Assembly (NCBI RefSeq): GCF_037042905.1
Contig: NC_087254.1
Coordinates: 11,517,103 to 11,581,102, forward strand
Reading direction: 5' to 3'
Source of the DNA: Lytechinus pictus
Taxonomy: Eukaryota; Echinodermata; Echinoidea; Temnopleuroida; Toxopneustidae
Length of the DNA stretch: 64,000 bases
Below, piece by piece: positions 43,861 through 53,700 of the stretch (position 1 is its first letter; each line of letters opens with the position of its first letter). The position numbers and the translations under genes were made by a program. The notes under the pieces were generated by a model. It was not told where the DNA came from. It was given only the letters and a program-made list of their open reading frames with translations, and ran no database searches.

Positions 43861-44331
43861 GCGGTGCAAAATAGGGGAGGGCAGGGGGTGGCTGCCCAAA
43901 TAATGATTTTTCGTCCAGGGAAAAGGTTTACAGCTTAATAAAGAGAATGTTGGAGATGTTTCAAATTAATGTTTATCAACACTGATTTCCTTCATCTTAT
44001 GTCCTTAGTTATTAATTGCAGCTTCATGGAATAAAGGCAAAGTAATTTGAATGTACAAACAGCATGAAAGATCAGGAAAATCAGCATTCTTGTGCAAACC
44101 AATTTCTGAGAGCTTTTAAGCCCTTGAAAGGAATTGAAAAATGTATCAAATATATTCATGAATATTGTGTACGACCTATATACAAAAATGGTAAAAGATC
44201 AACCGCAGTACGGTTTTGAAATTGGGAGGGGACTGACAATGCAACAAAAAAATCACAAACAATAGAAATCATTACATTTTTGTAAACGTTTTGGAAAAAA
44301 AGTGGGGCTGAAGACCAATTTAGACAAATTG

Positions 44332-44337
44332 TTTTAT
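44332..44337 (-). terminator. Polyadenylation signal AATAAA, 3' of the lectin gene
   Basis: AATAAA on the minus strand about 290 bases after the stop, conserved at 62162-62167 in the second copy. A second AATAAA overlaps the stop codon itself (44626-44631; 62641-62646). Which is used cannot be told from sequence. Confidence 0.4.
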
Positions 44338-44626
44338 TCGATCATGACGGATTATGAGGGCATTACTGATCACATCTTGCAAAGTCTTAACATGCGAGTA
44401 TGTCGTATTATATGACCCGTCTTACAACCAGCCTTGGGTAAAACGGCCCCGCCTACAAGTTGTGAGACAATACAATATTGGATTTTTTCCCCCAGATAAT
44501 AATGAATTTTAATCAATATGTGGTCACAACATATACCTCGATGAACAACTTCCTCATGACTCTAGGGTAAGAATGGCGCGGCTGGGAAGTTAAGGGGTCC
44601 ATCTTATCCCCACTTTCCACCACTTT

Positions 44627-44778
44627 TTATTGACTGGTACCGTACGATGGGTTAAGTACTAACTGACAAACCGTGGACCTGTATAAAAGGCACATTGCAT
44701 CCTCCAGCATGAATATAGAAGATTGCGTCATTACGCAATTCTCATCTGGTCCGCCATTCGGTTGATTTATTTCCCAGT
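44627..44778 (-). CDS. Lectin gene last exon: end of CTLD and stop
   Basis: 152 bases, too short to stand out as an open frame. It starts in phase 1 at a TTTCTCCCTTCAG acceptor. It reads WEINQPNGGPDENCVMTQ, then LEDAMCLLYRSTVCQLVL and ends GTSQ with TAA at 44627-44629. QPN plus ENCV match the long-loop region of a CTLD, where EPN or QPD choose the sugar. The two later cysteines are present, but the WND Trp is replaced by Leu. An AATAAA overlaps the stop codon and another lies at 44332-44337. Confidence 0.9.
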
Positions 44779-47700
44779 CTGAAGGGAGAAATAATGATCA
44801 GTATGATCAGAGTAATTATGTATAATAAAAATAATGTATATTCAACAATTGAATTTAAAACTATTTTGTGGATAGGCTTGGAACCCTGCACATACTATAT
44901 TTGGAATGAACTGGAATGCTGTCGAAGTGAAAACTTTTAGGCAATTCCAGGGGCCGCGGAACCGGGGATAGGGACTTCAGCTACCACATTTCTCGATAAA
45001 CGTGCATAAAATCATCTGATAATCTGATTGTAATTTTTTATAATTCATTCTACGACTATAGGCATGGTACGGGAGTCGGTGAAAGCAAATTTGAACAAAA
45101 GATTAAAAGTAAAAAAGAAAAGTGATGCAGGTTATCTATAATTACCTTTGTAACAGATCTGTATCTCCTATACTCACTCTTTATCAAACTTCTGCTTATA
45201 GAATGTAAATAAAAGCAATACATCTAGCAAACTGCAACGGCAATTTAAAGCTAGCTAAAAAGAAAATGTGCAGGGTGCCACCCAGCCTTGTGCCCAAATC
45301 TTTTTATGTTGTCAGAAAACTATTTAAATCACCAACAATATCAAATAGAGATTAAGCTTCGAAACTTGCATGGATCCTAATGATGAGCTCTTGAGTAAAA
45401 TAACAAAAGAAACGGGAAAAAATTATTTTGCTAACAACAGTGGACATCGCTGTAGAGAACAAACATATGACTGGGAAAAACGATTTGAGTCACCAGGCCC
45501 GTAACCAGGATTTTCAAAACATTATCCTGTAATCGTTGGAAATGGAATAAACGAAATGAAAAAAAATAATAATAATGTGACCGCGAAGCGCGAGCTGAAA
45601 TATTTGATATACTGACCTTTTCCTGAAATGCACCTTCTCTTTCTTTTTGGCTCTTGGCCAACGGGGGGGGGGGGGGGGGGTCCGCAGGTCCTATTACTCC
45701 CCCCCCCCCCCGGCTACGAGCCTGGCCATTGTAGCGTTTATATAAATGTACATATACATATATCCTATCCCGGATAGGATCGTACTCACTTATTAGTTGC
45801 AATGGTGTTCCTGTTCCCGAGCCATCAACATCGCATACGAACACCCCTTCATCGACCTCATCGTTACAGTTAATCCAAATCCAGAAACTAAAAAACTTCA
45901 GGTCGATTAACTCTTGCATTTGTTTGAATTCGCCTTCAGAGCTTAAATGTAGGAGGGACGGCGTCTTCAATCCTGCCCGGGTGAGGACGGAATTCATTGC
46001 ACTACAGCGGAGTTTGGACTCGTACCAATCAGACCAACCATTAAGTAGTTGGTAGCACTTCGACGATGAACATTTCCAGCTCGGATCTATGGTGGGAAAA
46101 GTATTTTTTTTTAATCAACGGTATAAAAAAAAAACACGCCCGTACAGCAGTCAGACATTTTTAGGGGGCAGACATGGCATTTAAGCAAAATTTGTATTTA
46201 AAAAAATAATAAAGCTATAAGCGAGCGATTTTGACATTTTTCTAATACAGAAATCAGATATTTGATAGATTTCGACAAATACCCGGGAATTATCACCCTT
46301 TGTTCTTTCATTTTTCTTTCTTTTTCTCCTTTCATTCTCTTTGTCATGAAAAATTTGAGGGTCCATGACCCCAACCTTTACGCCATTGTCCCTTACAAGT
46401 TTTTGGAATACGTTTTCTTTCCAATATCTATTCGATTTATTATTAGGTCTATTAATACAGTAATGATAACAATGGACCTTGACAACATGATGCACATGTA
46501 TAATCATACAAGCATCATTGTCTTGATAAGTCAGTGTCCTCTTTGATGTCTCCAAAGGGACATTCTGCAAATGACAAATTACGACAATGATGGATTTCCA
46601 TAGTTAAGTTTGACCGGATGAATCACAATTTTTTGTAAGACACGACACATATATTCACTCACCTTCTGATCGAGCAGTGAGGTTGAAGGAACAACTGGTG
46701 TTGGTTAGTCCACTGTTATCAGTAACTGTGTAGACGACTGTGATGGTATTACCAACCGTGACATCCATACCAGGCTCATGACTAGGAATAATTGATGCGA
46801 TCCCTGCTTCATCCATACCTATCGGTGGTCTCCAGGTGAAAGCCTGGGTGAATTCCCCAACAGGAACCGTAATGGTCTGGTTTGCGGGACACCGCGTGAC
46901 CATCGGAGGCGTGGTATCAACTATCAATGCAAGACAAGTTCCATAGTGTTTCATCATTATCATCATCATCATCATCATCATCATACTCATCATCGTCTTC
47001 ATCATCATCGGTTATATCAATCAGAATTTGCTCTCTTTAGAAGGGTTATACTGGATCTCGCGCCATGACAGTCACTCTTCCACTTGTTTCTTTTCTTGAC
47101 ATCTTTCTTGTTCAGACCAACCTTATTGCTTTCCTTAATTTTTCACCCTTATCATTTAATACAGGCTTGTATAAATTTGGGGCACATCCACTTGTCGATT
47201 CGTGCGAAAATAGTTCTAATGTTAATAAGTAAACGAATAATTTTATTTGGCATATCTAGAAATCATAAAAAGTTACCTCCTATTGGTCGGTTTGGTAAGA
47301 GCTTTATATCCTAAGGTGTTAAAAATCACACCCCATAGTTCTAATGTTAATAAGTAAACGAATAATTTTATTTGGCATATCTAGAAATCATAAAAAGTTA
47401 CCTCCTATTGGTCGGTTTGGTAAGAGCTTTATATCCTAAGGTGTTAAAAATCACACCCCAGGGATCGGACATAACACCAAAGAGTGTAAAAGCAACAACC
47501 GAGGGTGTAGCAATAACACCCATAGGCATGATAGGGTGTTGAGGTAACACCGGGATTAAAAAAATACAGTTGTCCTCTGAGTGCACCAATCAGTACCACA
47601 TTTTTGACGGTGTATATATATCATTGTAATCCAAGATCTACGATTAACAAAACCCCCTGAAGGGGAGGCACCAGGATATATCGATAGGCAGGGCAAATCA

Positions 47701-50700
47701 CCTCCTGATTCCTATCAAGAATATTTTAATGCAGTCTCACCAGCATTGACGGTCACATTGAATATGCAGGATGCATTATTCCCACTCCCATCGGTAAACA
47801 CGTACTCGACGACGGTTGACCCTACTACGAATCGGTCCCCCGATTCGTGGTTGTGTGAAACAAGGGCCACGTCGCCAGATATATCTGAAGCTGCTGGCTG
47901 GGTAAATGCGACTGAGGTATTGGGAGTACCAAGCTCGACAGAAGTGATGATGTCTTCAACGCACCTTACATCTGGCGGAGTTGTGTCCACTATAGAAAAG
48001 AATGATAGAGATAATATTTTCGTCAATAGCACACATTCGGGTTTTAAGAACGGACTTCGGGATTCGAATCTTGCCATATTATTGACTTTGCGAAAAATTA
48101 CGAATGTACGACATTTGTATCGGACTTTTAAACCTGTTGCACTGTTTAAGAGATTTCATCTTAAAATGTGGGGGGGGGGTTATTTAAATATAATGGCCAC
48201 GTCTAGACTACAGGATACGACAAGCCGCTGGTTTTTTTTCGCTTTAAGAATCGGTTTCTGCGCAATTAGAAGATAATTTCCCGCTTCTCCTTGACACAAA
48301 TTAGATGGCACACATCAGACCAAGTCCTAATTATTTGACCATTTCTTGCCTTGAATTGTTTGGGGAAAACATCTCTGAGACGTCGCTCCAACTATATAAT
48401 AAAAAGGGCAATGTAATTTTGTCTAGAGACGTTTCCTTTGTGAGACCGAAGAAACTTTAAATATTGCAGACGCCTTCGTAACATGTTGTTTCTGAGAGGT
48501 TACAAAGACGTCTCTTTCAGTGAGATAGGGCTTTACCGTAATGAGTGTTGATGTTAAAGGAACAAGATTCGTCAACCCATCCACTCCCATCACTGACTGT
48601 GTAGCCGACTTTCACTGTCTCATTGGTAACCTTGAAGAAGTGTCCAGGATGGAGGTTGGCTCTCACGGTGGGTGCACCCTGTGTGTTGGTGGTGTTAGGT
48701 GGAACCCAGTACGCCACCGTACATAAACTCCCTAGTTCTACCGTATGGTTGAAGTCTGGAGGGCAGTCGAACACAACCTGGGCTGGAACGAAATCAGAGG
48801 GTGTGCAGAACTTAGACTTTGCAGTAATTAAGGATCTTCTGTTTGAAATTCTCAAAGGAATCTTTCAATGGACTCTGATTTTCTCATAATTATGCATCCT
48901 ATTCAATTGGAATAATAAAATCCCAGAATGCGTCTCCCATCGTGTTCACAATCTGAAATACAGTTTGAAATAATGTTCACACTGCCGAGATCGATGGCCA
49001 GGTTTAAAATTGAGAGTCTTAATTCACAGGGTCCACTGCGTGAACGCTCCCACTCTAGAGGGGTCCAGTTGCCCATGGTGTGAAATTACCTTCGCGTTTT
49101 TTAAACTTATGTTATCACTGCATGTTAACATCCTATCATGGAATTAGAATGGTGAGGGGAAACCTGACAAACTATTTGTTTATGGTATTTTGAGATCGAA
49201 GGGTGATAACTTGTTTAGGGTCAAGTTTGAAAGCCAATCGACGAGCATGGTGTCTACCTAAACACCTCCCACCTCCCGGCCTATATTCTCTTACCTATCT
49301 GGCAGCTTGAATACTTTGTATAGCTTTAATCCCGGTCATTTCTTATTTCTACTGCCACAGTATAAATGACACCCATAATGTCTGGCAAAAATATTTCCCT
49401 TGCAAAGTAACCGTACTATTACCAGAGAACTTCTAGTAAGCAGTACAACGACTGAAAATAAATTTTCTAAGCAATAATTTCCCTTTGTGTTTGGCTTTTA
49501 TTTTTACATTTTTACAGGTCCCACAAATTAATTTTGTGTAAAAGAAAGAAATGATCCATGATATCTAGGGACTATCGTATACCTGATGAGGAGGGAGGGG
49601 GTCTGGGGCTGACATATTTTGATGGCTTTTTTTTTTAGTTGTCAGGATTTTTTGACAGAAAAGTGCTTTGGGAAATGGCAATGACCTTTGTCCTCTTTTC
49701 AATTCTATTTGTAGTTGTCAGATTTTTTGTTTACTCCTCTGACGAGGTTTTTCAGGTACTTGTTCTAGGTTCCACTTATGTTAGGTACTTATCATAGACC
49801 AAAGCTTGCAGAATGAATAGAATTTCCTACTTGTTACTCTCTCTTCGCAGTAACGTCCGGTGAATAAAGGTGGACAGTGGCAGACGAAAGCTGTGATTGT
49901 CTCCTCGCACCAGCCGTTTTCACATGGATTACTTACGCAATCTGTGGATGAAATGAAACAATTATCGACTGTTTTCTAAGCCTAATTTATTTACCCGTAC
50001 AGCCAATCACAGCTCGTCGTTTAACTTTCACTGTGTTTCTTATGTTCTTTTTTTATACATTGCTTCGTTCTAGCGTTCTGTTTATTCAGGCTATTTTGCT
50101 CTGTAAAGCTTTAGTAGATCCGTTTTAATGCTATTTTGCAATCTTAATTTGGGATAGAAAATAATTGGGTTTTCGTGTTGTTGTTGCTCCTTTCTACTTT
50201 TTAAACACTAAAAGCATTATGGACTAGATCGTGAAAATGTTGCAACAGAAACGAATGCATAAATAGTTATTCTTTATCTGCCATAATTGTATAAAACACG
50301 GCATAATTTAGCATTATCATGTTTCCATTATAACAAGTAAATTAAAAACGACATTGCATAATGACGGAAAGATGTTTGTACACCTATACACATATAATAA
50401 AAGAAGGTGAATAATCAACACTAAAGGTTCCTTCAGAACATCAGGTAATATAATCCAAAATATTATTCTTTAGACATGTGAGATACCAATTTACAATTTG
50501 CTCTCCTGATTTATATAAACAAATTTCCTTCTTATCTTTTTTTTAGAAAGAGTGAAGGGCGTGGGAATAGTTAAAGGTCAAGTCCACCCCAGAAAAAAAG
50601 TTGATTTAAATACATAGAGAAAAATCAAACATGAATAACGCTGAAAACTTCATCAAAATCGGATGTAAAATAAGACTAGAAATTTGACGTGTCCAAAGGA

Positions 50701-53700
50701 CACAGACGCCCCCGCTTAACGCGATCAGAAATTCATTCGATACGATTGAACTTAATATCGTGCAGAAACCAATATGCATACATATAATGAATAAATTTAT
50801 ACCTTTGACCTAAAGACTCACCCTTTCCATAATAATCTCTGACAAAAGATATGACAGGTCGTTTGATATGACCTGACTGTAGTTTGGTGTCATCTATACC
50901 CAGACACCAAACATTTAATAACTGGTGAATATTTCCAAAGTTATCATGCGGAAACAAACTCGCAAATGAGCTGTTACCTTGGACTTTTGACCTGCGGACT
51001 CCAAATTCGAAGTTAGCCTGTATTTTGGTGTCATCTACCTACACACCCAAATTTGTTTAAATCCGTTGAATATTTCATAAGTTGTCATGCGGAAATCAAC
51101 TCGCATATTTAATGAGCTGTGATCTTTGACCCGCGGACTCCGAATTCGAACTAAGCCTGTATTTTGGTGTCATCTACCTACACCAAATTTTTGTTAAATC
51201 CATCAAATAATTTTAGAGTTATTGCGCGGAAACCAAGTGGGGGGGGGGGGGGCAGACGGACGGACAGGGGCAACGCTTAATGCCCCCTCCGGACTTCGTC
51301 TGCGGGGGCATGAAATTTATGACATTTTAAAGTTTTGCCTATTTTTCAAAAAACAGTTCTATGCTCAACCCAGTGATAGGCAATGAGAGTGTTTATGCTG
51401 TCACTCACTCACTGTTTCTTTTGTTTTTTTATTGTTTGAATTACACAATATGTAATTTTTTTAGGACCTAAATACCTGAACCACAAAATGTTAAAATAAT
51501 GGAATTCCACGTGTTCAGGGAGGAATTAAACTTCGTTTCACATGACAATGACGAGAAAATAAAAATATTTCATATAATGAAATACAAAAAGAAATAGTGA
51601 GTGGGTGATGTCATCGGTCCCCTCATTTGCATACCGAACAGGATGTGCATGTAACTGTTTTGTGAAATTAAGCGAAACTTTGAAATATTATAACTTTGTT
51701 ATTTTGCATCCGATTTTTAAGGAAATTTTCAGTGTTATGCTTGTTTGAATTTTCTCTTTTTATTCAAATCAGCTTTTTGTTGAGGTGGACTTGTACTTTA
51801 AGTTTGTGTGTAAGGGTGTGGGTGTATGTAGGGGTGTGTGGTTGCGCACGTGTGTTTTGTGTGTATGTATTAAAGGGCATGTGGTTGTACGTTGAAAATC
51901 ATCTGATGCCCGGGGTTTCACAAAAATAGGACTGTGGTAACTTTGTCCTAATTGTTACTACGACGGAAAGCTTGATTATGATTGGCTGGTAAGTCGTGTT
52001 ACCATGGTAGTTGCAGTTTACCCTAGTTGTAACTATCTATGAAACGGGACCCTGAAAAAAGAAAGTGCCACTCACACATTCCATGTGACACACCCGTATC
52101 CACGCAAAATAATATGGAAACAATAACACAAATGTTCAATTCAATTCGCAATATACAGAATAATATTAATCAAATACAAATTCAAGGAGTGATACGTAAA
52201 GAAAAGTAGTATGTTGGATCTTTAAAAACGAGGAAATGAATTGGTATTCAACTCAGTTCAGTTCTTATCATATCTAAAACAATGAGTGCATATACACATA
52301 TATCAGGTACACATCAAATACATACACTAAGAAAAACATGGAAAAAGAAACTACACACACAATATTTGAATAATAATTCGGTCCATATTATGATGACAAG
52401 AAACCACACACACACACACAACCTCACACACTTGATCTTTGAATAATAATCCGGTCAGTATTTTGATAAAGACTAAGAAATGAAATAGGATTAAAAAAAA
52501 TAAAACCATTGTCCTTGTAAGAGAGTCTCTAAAAAAGAAATTATGATTTGGAGGCTATCTAGCTAATCAAAGTTGGTATGTTAATGTAAGGGACAAATAG
52601 AAAGAATGTCAGGGATATGAGCCCAATAAAAGCTTTATAATCCATTCACTGATATTTATAATGCCCGATGTTATCAAGATGATTACTTATAGATATTAAT
52701 GGGTATAATTTTCGTTTTCAAATTAGACTGATTACTGCTTTGAAGGTAATTATATTAAGATATGAAGGCTATATAGGGGCACATTTAGTTTGACCATGTA
52801 GTAGTTCCATGGTTTGACTGAGTGTTTTGAACGTACACCTGGGTAGAATGGGATTGATTTTCCCTATTATAATATGTATCTTAAATGCGTGACGCTTCAT
52901 ATAAACGTGCTTAATACGCAAATGTACGATGTTGATTTCTCATCATCACTCAACCTTTGATGATTACACTTATTCCATATTTCAACGTGAGAAAGAAAGG
53001 GGGGAAACGAAATGAAAGGAACTTTTATATTCTGAGACAATAACCAGCAAGTATATGTAATTGAACAAGAACTCATCAGCAGTACGATTTTGCTCGGTGA
53101 TGTGTCGTTTGTAATTACTGTAATTACAATTGTACCCTGAATACACAAGCCGATCTCGATACCGTCTAAATTGCGACAAATCAAACAAAATCAAAATTGG
53201 CCCCATGGTTATTTATCATGACAAATAGAGAGCAGTTAAAATAAAATCAAAAGTGATCTTCTTTTCATGATCGGAGCGTTACTAACTACAGGAAGGCTCA
53301 TCTTTTGAGCTGTAACCATAACAAAACATCCGGGCCCTGTCATACAGAGTTGCAATTGATCCAAAATTGATCAAAATCAACTATATGGAAATCCATCATT
53401 GTAATTTCTATACAGAAAATTTGCAGAACGTTCTTTATAACCAAAGGGGAACACACCAAACTATCAAGACAACGATGAATGTATTAGTAGACATCAACTG
53501 TTAATATTTTTAGCAAACATGCATTATAGATGTTGGCGTTGCTGGCTTTCCATAGTTGTGGTTGATCGGATCGCAACTCTTTGTTAGACGAGACCCCGTA
53601 ATATAATACGTATATCGAACCAAACCCACATACACACACCCACTCGCACCACACTTATACACACACACCCTCACGCACACAATCATTACCTTGATCCACT

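Larger units (their letters stand above)
38929..46010. repeat. Segmental duplication, copy 1 (3' end of lectin gene and flank)
   Basis: Direct copy of 59018-64000, starting at ctacacaaccttta. The copies stay aligned through an old hAT element, reverse-transcriptase debris, the last two lectin exons and the intron between them. The visible match stops only because the window ends. Copy 1 carries an extra 2,223-bp hAT insertion (39325-41547) and lacks the 175-bp element found at 62190 in copy 2. Confidence 0.95.

Noticed and set aside
45431-45789. C-terminal extension of the CTLD frame (SEYDPIRDRIYVYVHLYKRYN...)
   Set aside because: The frame runs through a GTGAGT donor into an intron holding a transposon; the true CTLD end is found in phase at 44627-44778.
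49831-49840. Earlier GT donor for the EGF exon (after GAAGAGAGA, phase 0)
   Set aside because: It would need a phase 0 acceptor for HYR 1; the GTAGGA donor keeps phase 1 like every other junction in this gene.
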